From contig NZ_AP014862.1 in the NCBI RefSeq assembly GCF_002355475.1, positions 1,240,001 to 1,304,000 of the forward strand: a stretch of DNA of 64,000 bases, read 5' to 3'. Origin of the DNA: Pseudomonas furukawaii. Its GTDB lineage: Bacteria; Pseudomonadota; Gammaproteobacteria; Pseudomonadales; Pseudomonadaceae. Position 1 is the first letter of the stretch; the number at the start of each line of letters is the position of its first letter. This document shows, one piece after another, positions 34,270 to 43,116 of this stretch. Position numbers and translations under genes: made by a program. The notes beneath the pieces are model-generated. The model ran no database searches. It saw only the letters and a list, made by a program, of their open reading frames with translations, and was not told the origin of the DNA.

Positions 34270-35214
34270 GTGAAAATTCGTCATTCGATCACCAAGCTGT
34301 TCGTCCTTGGTTCCTGCCTGTTCGTTCTTGCAGGCTCGCCCGTCCAGGCCCAGGAGGCTGCGGCACCGGTTCGCGACCCGGCCCAGCTGCACCTGGCTTC
34401 CGGCAGCGTCATGCTGCTGGACCTCAAGACCGACAAGGTCCTCTATGCCCGCAACCCCGACCGCGTGGCCCCCATCGCCTCGGTGACCAAGCTGATGACC
34501 GCCATGGTGGTGCTGGACGCCAGGCAGCCCATGGACGAGATCATCCCGGTGACCATCCGCGACAACCCGGACATGAAGGGCGTCTACTCCCGCGTGCGGG
34601 TGGGCAGCCAGGTGAATCGCCACGACATGCTGCTGATGACCCTGATGTCCTCCGAGAACCGCGCGGCCACCGCCCTGGCCCACGCCTATCCGGGCGGCTA
34701 TCCCGCCTTCATCAAGGCGATGAACGCCAAGGCCCGGGCCCTGGGCATGACCCGCACCCGTTTCGCCGAGCCCACGGGCCTGTCCCTGCATAACGTCTCC
34801 AGCGCCCATGACCTGGTGCTGCTGCTGAAGGAGTCCCGCAAGTACCCGATGCTGAGCCAGCTCAGCACCACCCCGGAGAAGACCATCACCTTCGCCAAGC
34901 CGCGCTACAGCCTCGGCTTCCGCAACACCAACAACCTGGTGCGCAAGGCCGACTGGAGCATCCAGGTGACCAAGACCGGTTTCACCAACAAGGCGGGCCA
35001 TTGCCTGGTGATGCTCACCCAGATGAACGGTCGCCCGGTGGCCATGGTGCTGCTGGACGCCTTCGGCAAGTACACCCACGTGGCCGATGCCACCCGCATG
35101 CGCCGCTGGCTGGAAACCGGAAAGAGCGGCCCGGTGCCGGCGGCGGCGAAGCACTATCGCCAGTACAAGGACAGCCAGATCCGCCAGGCGACGGTGCAGA
35201 ACTCGACGCAGTGA
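34270..35214 (+). CDS. pbpG: D-alanyl-D-alanine endopeptidase (PBP7)
   Basis: 314-residue periplasmic penicillin-binding protein cleaving peptidoglycan cross-links. It has a signal peptide ([18 protein letters not shown]), the SxxK motif in [13 protein letters not shown] in MSSENRAA and KTG in [11 protein letters not shown]. It starts with GTG at 34270, since that codon directly begins the signal peptide. It is general cell-wall metabolism, unrelated to the steroid genes on either side, with no dyad. The 248 bases upstream hold only its promoter, as far as I can see. Confidence 0.9.
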   Translation: MKIRHSITKLFVLGSCLFVLAGSPVQAQEAAAPVRDPAQLHLASGSVMLLDLKTDKVLYARNPDRVAPIASVTKLMTAMVVLDARQPMDEIIPVTIRDNPDMKGVYSRVRVGSQVNRHDMLLMTLMSSENRAATALAHAYPGGYPAFIKAMNAKARALGMTRTRFAEPTGLSLHNVSSAHDLVLLLKESRKYPMLSQLSTTPEKTITFAKPRYSLGFRNTNNLVRKADWSIQVTKTGFTNKAGHCLVMLTQMNGRPVAMVLLDAFGKYTHVADATRMRRWLETGKSGPVPAAAKHYRQYKDSQIRQATVQNSTQ

Positions 35215-35229
35215 ATCCAGGGGGCGGTT

Positions 35230-35257
35230 CCGCACGCGGCTGATCGAGCGCGTGCGG
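35230..35257. terminator. Hairpin between pbpG and the lysR-type gene
   Basis: CCGCACGC / GCGTGCGG arms in the 49-base convergent gap. There is no T-run, so this is a weak call. Confidence 0.4.
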
Positions 35258-35263
35258 ACGCGC

Positions 35264-36190
35264 CTAGCGGGCGCGACCCAGTTGCCGTTCCAGACGCTCC
35301 AGCAAGGCGTCCGCCACCTCCCGCAATACCCTTTCCGCTTCATCCACCAATGCCGACGCAGGCCGGAATTCCGGCCTGATCAGCTGCACCCGGAAGGGCA
35401 CCGAGGCGCGCAGGCGGCGTACCTGCAGGCCGCGCCCGGCTTCGTCCAGGGCGCTCAGCGGGTTGACGATGGCCAGGCCCAGGCCCTGGCGGACCATGGC
35501 GCAGACCGACGCGGCGGTGGTGGTCTCCACGATCATCCGTCGCTCGACGCCCGCCGCGAGAAAGCGCGCGTCCAGGCTCTGCCGGTAGATATCCAGTCCC
35601 GCCAGGCTGATGAAGGGCCGACCCTGGAAGTCGTTCAGGTCCAGTCCATCCCGGCCAAGCAGCTCATGGCCGTCGGGCAGCACGCAGACCATGTCCGCCG
35701 CCAGCAGGGTGCTGCCACGGGTGCCCCGGGGCAGCAGGTCGGTTTCCGACAGGCCCAGGTCGTGGCGCTGGCCGCTCAGTGACTCTTCCAGCAAGGGCGA
35801 CTCCTGGGCGGCGATGTCCAGGCGCACACCCGGATGGCGCTGGAGGAACCCCTGGGCGAAGGCCGGCAGCAGGGTCTGGGCGAAGACCGGCAGGCCGGTG
35901 ATGGACAACTGCCCGGCCTCGTAGCGGCGGATCGCCTGGGCGGCGCTGGCGATGCGCTCCAGGCCGGTGTAGGCCCGCTGCACTTCATCGAACAGCTGCA
36001 GGCCCTGGGCGGTGGGATTCAGGCGGCCGCCGTCGCGGTCGAACAGGCGAAAGCCCAGCAACTGCTCGAAGCGCGCCAGTTCGCGGCTCACTGTCGGTTG
36101 CGAGGTGAACAGCAGGCGCGCGGCGCCGGTGACGCTGCCGGCGGTCATGACGGCACGGAAGATCTCGAGATGGCGGAGGGACAGGTCCAT
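35264..36190 (-). CDS. lysR: LysR-family regulator divergent from lysA
   Basis: 308 residues with an N-terminal winged HTH (LEIFRAVMTAGSVTGAARLLFTSQPTVSRELARFEQ, residues 8-43) and a periplasmic-binding-protein-like effector domain. The start at 36190 is chosen because upstream in-frame residues do not belong to the HTH. It is divergent from a diaminopimelate decarboxylase gene, the same arrangement as E. coli lysR/lysA. By that analogy it probably activates lysA when diaminopimelate is present. Confidence 0.82.
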   Translation of the reverse strand: MDLSLRHLEIFRAVMTAGSVTGAARLLFTSQPTVSRELARFEQLLGFRLFDRDGGRLNPTAQGLQLFDEVQRAYTGLERIASAAQAIRRYEAGQLSITGLPVFAQTLLPAFAQGFLQRHPGVRLDIAAQESPLLEESLSGQRHDLGLSETDLLPRGTRGSTLLAADMVCVLPDGHELLGRDGLDLNDFQGRPFISLAGLDIYRQSLDARFLAAGVERRMIVETTTAASVCAMVRQGLGLAIVNPLSALDEAGRGLQVRRLRASVPFRVQLIRPEFRPASALVDEAERVLREVADALLERLERQLGRAR

Positions 36191-36302
36191 GGGCGGGCTC
36201 CGGGAAAACCATATCAATTCTGAATGATGCATCTACAAATTGGTATTTTTATGAATCCTGTGGGCTTGCGATCATGGCGCCATCCCGACTTCGGAGGCCG
36301 CC

Positions 36303-37538
36303 ATGCGCCCGACCTTTCCCGCCGCTACCCTCGCCACTCTCGCCCGTGAACAGGGCACGCCGCTCTGGATCTACGACGCTTCGGTGATCCGCGAACGCAT
36401 CGCCCAGCTCAAGGGCTTCGACGTGATCCGCTTCGCCCAGAAGGCCTGCTCCAACCTCGCCATCCTGCGCTTGATGCGGGAAGAGGGCGTCCAGGTGGAC
36501 GCCGTCTCCCTCGGCGAGATCGAGCGTGCGCTGCTGGCCGGCTACTCGCCCAAGGGCGACCCCGCCGGCGTGGTGCTGACCTGCGACCTGCTGGACCGTC
36601 CCACCCTGGCCCGTGCGGTGGAACTGGGCATCGAGGTCAACGTCGGCTCCATCGACATGCTGCGGCAGTTGGGTGAGCGAAGCCCCGGCCATCGGGTCTG
36701 GCTGCGCATCAATCCCGGGTTCGGCCACGGCCATAGCCAGAAGACCAACACCGGCGGCGAGAACAGCAAGCACGGCATCTGGCACAGCCATCTGCCGGAC
36801 GCGGTGGCGGTGATCCGTGAGTTCGGCCTGCACCTGGTGGGGCTGCACATGCACATCGGCTCCGGTGTGGACTACAGCCACCTGGAGGACGTCTGCGGCG
36901 CCATGGTGGGCGCGGTGCGGGACCTGGGCTGCGACCTCGAAGCCATCTCCGCCGGCGGCGGCCTGTCCATCCCCTACCGCGACGGCGACCCGGTGGTGGA
37001 TATCCCCCGTTACGCGGCGCTGTGGAACCAGGCCCGTCGCGAGGTGGAAAGCCTGCTCGGCCATCCGGTGCGCCTGGAGCTGGAGCCGGGACGCTTCCTG
37101 GTGGCCGAGTCGGGCTGCCTGCTCAGCGAGGTCCGCGCCACCAAGGATGTGGGCGAGAACCACTTCGTGCTGGTGGATGCCGGGTTCAACGACCTGATGC
37201 GCCCGTCCATGTACGGCAGCTACCACGCCATGAGCCTGCTGGGCGCGTCCGGCGAGCCGGCGACCACGCCGACCCGTCCCACCGTGGTGGCCGGCCCGCT
37301 GTGCGAGTCGGGGGACGTGTTCACCCAGCATGACGGCGGCCTGGTGGCACCCCGGGAGCTACCGGCGGCCCGGGTCGGCGACCTGCTGCTGATCCACGAC
37401 ACCGGTGCCTACGGTGCCTCCATGTCCTCCAACTACAACAGCCGGCCGCTGCTGCCGGAGGTGCTGGTGGACGGCGACGAGACCCGCCTGATCCGCCGTC
37501 GCCAGTCCCTGGCGGATCTGCTCGCGCTGGAACTCTGA
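36303..37538 (+). CDS. lysA: Diaminopimelate decarboxylase
   Basis: 411-residue PLP enzyme of alanine racemase fold making L-lysine from meso-diaminopimelate. The PLP lysine is in IRFAQKACSN (residue about 44). The HMHIGSG motif, the glycine loop SAGGGLSIPY and the C-terminal CESGDVF / DTGAYGASMSSNYN catalytic segments are all present. It is shorter at the N-terminus than many LysA proteins but complete in motifs. The ATG at 36303 is 113 bases from the divergent lysR start, leaving room for one regulator site. Confidence 0.9.
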   Translation: MRPTFPAATLATLAREQGTPLWIYDASVIRERIAQLKGFDVIRFAQKACSNLAILRLMREEGVQVDAVSLGEIERALLAGYSPKGDPAGVVLTCDLLDRPTLARAVELGIEVNVGSIDMLRQLGERSPGHRVWLRINPGFGHGHSQKTNTGGENSKHGIWHSHLPDAVAVIREFGLHLVGLHMHIGSGVDYSHLEDVCGAMVGAVRDLGCDLEAISAGGGLSIPYRDGDPVVDIPRYAALWNQARREVESLLGHPVRLELEPGRFLVAESGCLLSEVRATKDVGENHFVLVDAGFNDLMRPSMYGSYHAMSLLGASGEPATTPTRPTVVAGPLCESGDVFTQHDGGLVAPRELPAARVGDLLLIHDTGAYGASMSSNYNSRPLLPEVLVDGDETRLIRRRQSLADLLALEL

Positions 37539-37629
37539 TCGGCGTCAATCCCCACGGGCCGCCGTGCGGCCCTTCCTGAGCGAACAGGCGCCTACCCAAG
37601 TCGCCCGTGGCCCGCCACAATGCGGGCCC

Positions 37630-38745
37630 ATGAACCTCGACTCCCCCCTTTCCGCCTACCGCCGTGCCCTGGAACAGGAAGGCTTCGTGCCGGATAGCGC
37701 CCAGCAGCGGGCGGTGGAGCGGCTCCAGGCCTGCCACGACGCCCTGCACCGGGACGGCGCGGCCTCCGGTGTCTACCTCTGGGGCCCCGTGGGGCGCGGC
37801 AAGACCTGGCTCATGGACCGCTTTCACCAGAGCCTGCGGGTCCCGTCCCGGCGGCAGCATTTCCATCACTTCATGCAATGGGTCCACCGGCGCCTGTTCC
37901 AGCTCACCGGCACGCCCGACCCGCTGCGCGCCCTGGCCCGCGAGCTGGCCCGCGAGGTGCGGGTGCTCTGTTTCGACGAACTCTTCGTCAGTGATATCGG
38001 CGACGCCATGCTGCTGGGGCCGCTCCTCCAGGTGATGTTCGCCGAGGGCGTGTCCCTGGTGGCCACCTCCAACCAGCCGCCCCGGCAGCTCTACGCCGAT
38101 GGCTTCAACCGTGATCGATTCCTGCCGGCCATCGACGCCATCGAGCGGCACATGGAGGTCGTCGCGGTGGACGGCGAGCAGGACCATCGCCTGCACCCTG
38201 GAGCCGAGTGCCGGCGTTTCTGGGTCGCCGCCCCGGGGTCGCCCGGCATGCTCGAAAGGGCGTTCGACGGGCTGGCGGCGGGACAGGCGATCTCCCGCGA
38301 GCCGGTGGAGCTGGGGCACCGGCCGATCCCCGTGGTGAAGCGGGCCCCCGGCGCCGTCTGGTTCCGCTACCCGGACCTTTGCGAACAGCCGCTGGCGGCG
38401 CTGGATTTCATCGTCCTGTGCGATCGTTTCCCGGCGATCCTGCTGGGGGACGTGCCCGACCTCAGTGCGCCGCGTCGCGAAGGGCGCATCGCCCGGGGCA
38501 CCGAGGATGCCGCCCAGCGCGTGCTGGCGGGGGACCGCGAGCTGCCCCGGCTATCCGTGCATGACGACGGTGTAAGGCGGTTCATCGCCCTGGTGGACGA
38601 ATGCTACGACCGTCGCGTGCCGCTCTACCTGGAGGCGGCGGTGCCGCTGGAGCGCCTCTATACCGAGGGCTACCTGGAATTCCCCTTCCGCCGGACCCTG
38701 AGTCGCCTGCGGGAGATGCAGTTGGCGCGCTTCGGCCGTGCCTGA
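37630..38745 (+). CDS. zapE: Cell division protein ZapE (AFG1-like ATPase)
   Basis: 371-residue AFG1-family P-loop ATPase that acts on the Z-ring late in division. Walker A is GPVGRGKTWLMD at about 52-63 and Walker B VLCFDELFVSDIGDAM. The arginine-rich sensor segment and the C-terminal YTEGYLEFPFRRTLSRLREMQ are as in the family. The start at 37630 is chosen because the family begins a few residues before the SAYRRAL-type helix. It is a general gene with no dyad; pseudomonads often have two ZapE paralogues. Confidence 0.88.
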   Translation: MNLDSPLSAYRRALEQEGFVPDSAQQRAVERLQACHDALHRDGAASGVYLWGPVGRGKTWLMDRFHQSLRVPSRRQHFHHFMQWVHRRLFQLTGTPDPLRALARELAREVRVLCFDELFVSDIGDAMLLGPLLQVMFAEGVSLVATSNQPPRQLYADGFNRDRFLPAIDAIERHMEVVAVDGEQDHRLHPGAECRRFWVAAPGSPGMLERAFDGLAAGQAISREPVELGHRPIPVVKRAPGAVWFRYPDLCEQPLAALDFIVLCDRFPAILLGDVPDLSAPRREGRIARGTEDAAQRVLAGDRELPRLSVHDDGVRRFIALVDECYDRRVPLYLEAAVPLERLYTEGYLEFPFRRTLSRLREMQLARFGRA

Positions 38746-38790
38746 GACTAGACTCTTTCACTTGTCCCTCTTTTCATAAGGAATCTTCCC

Positions 38791-39243
38791 GTGTCCCCAC
38801 GCCCGCAAGACAGCTGGGAGCAGATCTGCCTGGCCGCCGGCCTCGACCCCCAGAAGCGCCTGGCCGCCCGTCAGGCCGTGCTCGGCCATGCCGATGCGCT
38901 GGAATGCACCCTCTACCGCCCCGACGAACATGACCTGGATGCCGAGGAGGAGGACCTGGGCGACGCCCGCATCCTGTTCACCGGCCCCTTCCAGGCTCCC
39001 GAGGCGTGGGGCGACCAGGAGCGCGAGGACTACTTCGGCGACCTTGAACCCGCCGCGTTCGTCACCGCCCTGATCGAGTGCGAGGCCGAGCCTTCCAGCG
39101 CGGCGTTCTTCCTCGCCGATGCCGGGGACTTCGTCGCGGTGGTCAGCGCTTCCGGCGAGGTGCAGATGTATTACCTGTACGACTGCCAGGAAGACGACGA
39201 CGGCCTGCATTGCGTGCTGGTGCGGGAGGACGAGGAGGGCTGA
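38791..39243 (+). CDS. Acidic hypothetical protein, 150 residues
   Basis: Very acidic soluble protein with no recognised domain, starting at GTG 38791 with AAGGAA upstream. Its features are a Glu/Asp-rich centre (DEHDLDAEEEDLGDARILF), a hydrophobic AAFFLADAGDFVAVVSASGEVQMYYLYD section resembling two beta strands, and an acidic tail. It lies 45 bases after zapE and may be co-transcribed. Codon use is normal for the genome. Function unknown. Confidence 0.7.
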   Translation: MSPRPQDSWEQICLAAGLDPQKRLAARQAVLGHADALECTLYRPDEHDLDAEEEDLGDARILFTGPFQAPEAWGDQEREDYFGDLEPAAFVTALIECEAEPSSAAFFLADAGDFVAVVSASGEVQMYYLYDCQEDDDGLHCVLVREDEEG

Positions 39244-39258
39244 CCCCCTCGTCGCGGG

Positions 39259-39285
39259 GCCCGACGAGGGCATCGATCGTCGGGC
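39259..39285. terminator. Hairpin between convergent genes
   Basis: GCCCGACGA / TCGTCGGGC arms with a 9-base loop between the acidic hypothetical gene and the EthD-like gene. It is weak as a terminator because no T-run follows. Confidence 0.4.
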
Positions 39286-39303
39286 CTGGTCGTGGCGGAC
39301 CCG

Positions 39304-40038
39304 CTAGGGCGCCACGGCGGTCTTCAGCAGGTACTGGCTGGTGGGCAGTACGTCGATCCTGTCGAAGTCGATGAAGCGATTGCAGCTTTCCATCATGGCC
39401 GCCAGGTTCTTGCGGAATTTCTCTTCATCGCCCGGCGCATCGAAGAAGGCCATGGGATCGGTCATGGCGGCCGGCGGGAAGGCTTCTTCCACGATGGCGT
39501 CCAGGGGCGTCGCGCCATGGGTCAGGGCGCGCACCACCAGGTTCTGCACGTAGAGGAAGTTGTCCTGGGTATCGATCGCCACCTGGGTGTGGTAGTTGCG
39601 CCAGGTATCCAGCCAGGCCTCCCGGGTCAGGCGCGGGGGGCAGCTGAGGAAGGCGATCTGCGAGAAACCGTGGGTGCGCTCGCCGGGATGGGCCGGGAAG
39701 CGGGTGTTGCGGATGGCCACGGACTCGCACACCAGATAGGCCGCCAGCCGGCTCGACACCCGCGCCAGGACCTCGTCGAACGGGCGGCGGACCGGGGTGT
39801 TGGCGCTGTCGACCCAGAGCGACAGGACGGCGTCCGCCAGCGGTCGATTGTTTTCCTGGCGCAGGCCGGCGGCCGGCGCGACATCGGCGTCGGCAAGGTT
39901 CACCTGGAGGCCACGGGCGCCCAGCGTGAAGAGCTGTTCAGCGACTTCGCCACGCAGGCGCCGGGAGAAGGCGTCGAGGTCTTCCGACGGGTCGCGCCAA
40001 AGGGTGTAGACGATCTTTTCCAAGGCAATGGCCCTCAT
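39304..40038 (-). CDS. EthD-like protein in the luciferase-like operon
   Basis: 244 residues with two ferredoxin-like repeats (EKIVYTLWRDPSEDLDAFSRRL and FSQIAFLSCPPRLTREAWLDTWRNYHTQVAI) typical of the EthD/Dabb superfamily. It has no signal peptide or metal motif. The ATG at 40038 aligns the first strand with the family; the longer frame from 40128 adds 30 Arg-rich residues and overlaps the space after the oxygenase gene. It is second in the site H operon, 100 bases after the luciferase-like gene. Its role is unknown; EthD proteins often handle small aromatic or hydrophobic substrates. Confidence 0.7.
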   Translation of the reverse strand: MRAIALEKIVYTLWRDPSEDLDAFSRRLRGEVAEQLFTLGARGLQVNLADADVAPAAGLRQENNRPLADAVLSLWVDSANTPVRRPFDEVLARVSSRLAAYLVCESVAIRNTRFPAHPGERTHGFSQIAFLSCPPRLTREAWLDTWRNYHTQVAIDTQDNFLYVQNLVVRALTHGATPLDAIVEEAFPPAAMTDPMAFFDAPGDEEKFRKNLAAMMESCNRFIDFDRIDVLPTSQYLLKTAVAP

Positions 40039-40138
40039 GAGGCAGTGAAGGTGGTCGGCTTTCGCCCGGGCGGGCGGCCGGCTCGTGCATCGAGGGACGC
40101 GGGCCTTTTTAGCCCGCGCCCTGTTCATCCCTGGCGGT

Positions 40139-41272
40139 TCAGGCCGATTCCCGCTGTTTGCGGAAGTAGGGAATCACGTGCTCGCCGATGTTCTTCAGGG
40201 TCTCCAGCTGGGCCCACTGGGGCACGGTGCCCATCTGGCAGATGAAGAGGATCTCGTCGGCGCCGGCGTCGATCAGGCGCTGCACGTAGCCGATGCAGTC
40301 CTTGACGGTGCCGTAGGCGTGGTTGGGGTTCATCATCGCCATGGTCGGGTCGGAGAAGTCCACGGTCACTTCCTCGGAGGCGAAGCGCGACTTGATCACC
40401 GACTGGCCGTTGCCGTCGACGAAGGTGTCGTCCTTCCACTTCTCCGGGTCGGGGCGCTCGCCGCCGGCGTACCAGTAGGCCAGGGACTCCATGAAGTAGC
40501 GCTGGCCACGGATGCCGATGGCGCGGGCCGTTTCGTTGTCATCCAGGACGATGGCCGGGCACAGGGCGGCGATGTGGCGGTTGGGACGGAAACCCACCTG
40601 GTTCTTCTCGTCACGGTGGTCCCAGGCCTCGTGGTAGACGGCCACCTTCTTGGCGATTTCCTCGGGGCCGCCGAAGCCCAGGACCAGGGCGCCCATGCCG
40701 CGGCCACCGGCGTTCTTCAGGGATTCGGTATTGGTGCAGGCCAGGTACATCGGCGGGTGCGGGTCCTGGTAGGGCTTGGGATGGATGGGGCGCCTGGGGA
40801 TCTTCACGAAGTCGCCGTTATGTTCGATCTCGTCCTGCACGAACATCTTCGGGATCAGGTACATGGCTTCGTCGATCTGCGGCTGCAGGGTGGCCAGGTC
40901 ATAGCCGAAGGTGCCGGCTTCCTGCTGGGTGCCGCCCTTGCCTACGCCGAAGTGCACGCGGCCCTTGGACAGCAGGTCGAGGGTGGCGATGCGCTCGGCC
41001 ACCTTCACCGGGTGGTTCATCGCCGGCGGCAGGCAGACCACGCCGTGGCCGATGCCGATGCGCTCGGTCCTGCCGGCGACGAAGGCCAGCATGGTCTCCG
41101 GTGCCGACATGTGGGAGTAGTTGGTCAGCGCGGTGTGTTCCACGCACCAGAAGGTGTCGAAACCGAGCTTGTCGGCGAGTACGGCTTGCTCGACGGTCTC
41201 GTCGAAGATGCGACGGTCGCCCTCGCGGCTGGCGTCGATCGTCTGTGCCTCGTAGATCAGGGAGAATTTCAT
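40139..41272 (-). CDS. Luciferase-like (LLM class) flavin-dependent monooxygenase
   Basis: 377-residue bacterial-luciferase-family TIM barrel, reduced-flavin dependent. Characteristic parts are FDTFWCVEHTALTNYSHMSAPETMLAFVAGRT, RIGIGHGVVCLPPAMNHPVKVAERIATLDLLSKGRVHFGVGKGG and GAVWDHRDE-like segments further on. The start at 41272 (MKFSLIYEAQ) matches the family's first strand; the upstream in-frame ATG at 41365 lies inside the operator. It needs reduced FMN from a reductase; the HsaB-type gene at 43117 is the nearest candidate. Its step in steroid degradation is not known to me. Confidence 0.87.
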   Translation of the reverse strand: MKFSLIYEAQTIDASREGDRRIFDETVEQAVLADKLGFDTFWCVEHTALTNYSHMSAPETMLAFVAGRTERIGIGHGVVCLPPAMNHPVKVAERIATLDLLSKGRVHFGVGKGGTQQEAGTFGYDLATLQPQIDEAMYLIPKMFVQDEIEHNGDFVKIPRRPIHPKPYQDPHPPMYLACTNTESLKNAGGRGMGALVLGFGGPEEIAKKVAVYHEAWDHRDEKNQVGFRPNRHIAALCPAIVLDDNETARAIGIRGQRYFMESLAYWYAGGERPDPEKWKDDTFVDGNGQSVIKSRFASEEVTVDFSDPTMAMMNPNHAYGTVKDCIGYVQRLIDAGADEILFICQMGTVPQWAQLETLKNIGEHVIPYFRKQRESA

Positions 41273-41357
41273 GCGCTTGGCCCTTGTTGTTCCTGGTTCG
41301 GTCGACCCGCGATCCCGGGCCTTGAGCGCATGGTGTGGGATCGTCGGGGGCGCGGAA

Positions 41358-41373
41358 TCCTCCAAAGGGACTA
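41358..41373 (-). promoter_or_regulatory. Steroid-regulon dyad, site H (luciferase-like/EthD operon)
   Basis: TCCTCC-AAAG-GGACTA; on the reverse strand TAGTCC-N4-GGAGGA, one mismatch per arm from the consensus, 85 bases upstream of the ATG at 41272. Confidence 0.55.
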
Positions 41374-41380
41374 GTCATCC

Positions 41381-41695
41381 TGGCCCCGCAAAACGCACGA
41401 CGCCCGCGTGGGGCGGGCGTCTTTGCGCAGGATGGGTATCGCGTCGCGCTCAACCCAACCTTACGAAGCGTGCAGGAGCGGGCTCGTCCGCGAAGGGGCC
41501 GTTCTGTTCGCCGGCAAGCCGGCTCCTACGAGGCCTGGCCCGGCAAAACGCACGACGCCCGCGTGGGGCGGGCGTCATTGCGCAGGACGGGTATCGCGTT
41601 GCGCTCAACCCAACCTTACGAAGCGTGTAGGAGCGGGCTCGCCCGCGAAGGAGCCGTTCTGTTCGCCGGCAAGCCGGCTCCTACGAGGCCTGGGC
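41381..41695. repeat. Tandem duplication of about 155 bp containing REP halves
   Basis: Two near-identical consecutive units (GCAAAACGCACGACGCC begins at 41388 and again at 41543). Each has a GACGCCCGC/GCGGGCGTC hairpin, an AACCCAACCTTACGAAGCGTG stretch and a REP pair (GAGCGGGCTCG... GCCGGCAAGCCGGCTCCTACGAGGCCTGG). It fills the space between the hsaA 3' end and operator H. This is a recent duplication, judging by the few differences. Confidence 0.85.
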
Positions 41696-41722
41696 CTGCG
41701 CCGGAGCCCGCGAAAGCCCGCC

Positions 41723-42907
41723 TCAGAGGAAGAAGTCGGTGCTGTCCAGGCCCATCTCCACTGCGCCCAGGTTGAGCGCGTACTTGCCCGGGCAGTTGGC
41801 CACGTGGGCACGGCCCGTGTGGATATCCCGGAAGGCGCGGTTGATGCCGTGCTGGCGGAAGATGGTGGAGGCGCCGCTGTTGTACATCAGGGCTTCCACC
41901 GCCTGGGCGCACTTGTCCGGGACTATGGCGGAGTCGTAGCGCATCTTCACCCGCTCGGCCATGGTCAGCGGCTCGCCGGCGATAGCCCGCTGCATCATCA
42001 ACTCGAAATTGCGCAGCAGCACGGTGCGGCACTCGTCCACCGTGACCAGCGCGTTGGCCAGGGCGGCCTGGGCGCCCGGGTCCTGGATGATGCGGCGACC
42101 GTCGTTGACGCCCACGCGCCCCTTGTTGGCCTCGATGAACAGGTCGATGGCGCCCTTGAGCGCGCCGATGGTGGACGAGGACACCGCGCGGACGAAGATC
42201 TGCCCGAAGGGGAGCCGGAACAGGGGCGAGGTGTTCACCGCGTTGCCGGGGCTGTTCTGCAGGAAACCGTCGATGGAGCGGTGGGTGCGGTACTCGGGCA
42301 CGAAGGCGTCTTCCACCACCACGTCGTGGGAGCCGGTGGCTTCGAGGCCCATCACGTCCCAGTTGTCGAGGATCCGGTAGTCGCTGCGGGGAACCAGGAA
42401 GGTGCGGTAGTCCGGGCCATCGCCTTCCTTGGCCGGCGGCACCATCGCACCGAGGAACGCCCACTGGCAGTGCTTGCTGCCGGAGGAGAAGCCCCAGCGG
42501 CCGCTGAGGCGGAAGCCGCCATCCACGCGGGTGACCTTGCCCACCGGCATGTAGGACGAGGAGATCAGCACGCTCGAGTCCGCGCCCCAGACGTCCTGGG
42601 CCGCGCGGTCATCGAACAGCGCCAGCTGCCAGTTGTGGATGGCCACCACCCCGAGCACCCAGGCCGAGGACATGCAGCCTTCGGCCAGGGTCATCTGGAC
42701 CTCGAAGAAGTCCTTGGGCTCCAGTTCGTAGCCCTCCCAGCGGGCGGGCTGGAGGATGCGGAAAAAGCCGGCTTCCTGGAAATCGCGGAGCGTCTCTTCG
42801 GGCAACTGGCCATTCCTCGCGGCCAGGGGCGCGCGTTCGCGCAGTACGGGCACCAGCTCACGGGCGCGCTGTTTCAGGCGTTGGCGGATCAGGTCGTGGT
42901 CGAGCAT
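41723..42907 (-). CDS. hsaA: 3-HSA monooxygenase oxygenase component (HsaA-like)
   Basis: 394-residue flavin-dependent monooxygenase of acyl-CoA dehydrogenase fold. HsaA hydroxylates the phenolic ring of 3-HSA to the catechol 3,4-DHSA using reduced flavin from HsaB. The acyl-CoA dehydrogenase-like core is clear (GCMSSAWVLGVVAIHNWQLALF, LSGRWGFSSGSKHCQWAFLG, ATGSHDVVVEDAFVPEYRT). It ends with TGRAHVANCPGKYALNLG. The ATG at 42907 is used; the frame's first ATG at 42952 adds 15 residues. It is divergent from hsaB, each with its own dyad (I and J). Confidence 0.85.
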   Translation of the reverse strand: MLDHDLIRQRLKQRARELVPVLRERAPLAARNGQLPEETLRDFQEAGFFRILQPARWEGYELEPKDFFEVQMTLAEGCMSSAWVLGVVAIHNWQLALFDDRAAQDVWGADSSVLISSSYMPVGKVTRVDGGFRLSGRWGFSSGSKHCQWAFLGAMVPPAKEGDGPDYRTFLVPRSDYRILDNWDVMGLEATGSHDVVVEDAFVPEYRTHRSIDGFLQNSPGNAVNTSPLFRLPFGQIFVRAVSSSTIGALKGAIDLFIEANKGRVGVNDGRRIIQDPGAQAALANALVTVDECRTVLLRNFELMMQRAIAGEPLTMAERVKMRYDSAIVPDKCAQAVEALMYNSGASTIFRQHGINRAFRDIHTGRAHVANCPGKYALNLGAVEMGLDSTDFFL

Positions 42908-42978
42908 GTCGTGTTCTCCGGTTTGAGGCTTTTTCCACCCATCGCCGGCCATTCAAGCAATGGGCAAGGGGGGCGGCA

Positions 42979-42994
42979 TCCTTCAAACGGACCA
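42979..42994 (-). promoter_or_regulatory. Steroid-regulon dyad, site I (hsaA)
   Basis: TCCTTC-AAAC-GGACCA, the most degenerate site (three deviations), but correctly placed 71 bases before the hsaA ATG and in the right orientation. The facing arm extends to GATG, with TTGAAT 20 bases beyond. Confidence 0.5.
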
Positions 42995-43037
42995 TATCCC
43001 TCGGGCGCGACCTCGACCGCGAAGGCGGCGATCCAAC

Positions 43038-43053
43038 TAGTCCCCTCGGACGA
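43038..43053 (+). promoter_or_regulatory. Steroid-regulon dyad, site J (hsaB-kstD2-SDR-kshB operon)
   Basis: TAGTCC-CCTC-GGACGA followed by TG, 63 bases upstream of hsaB. AGAATC lies 21 bases past the extended arm, as at site F. Confidence 0.7.
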
Positions 43054-43116
43054 TGTTGCGGCGCGGACCCTGGCGAAGAATCGGCCTCACCCTGAGAACA
43101 ACAAGAGGGCCGTCCC

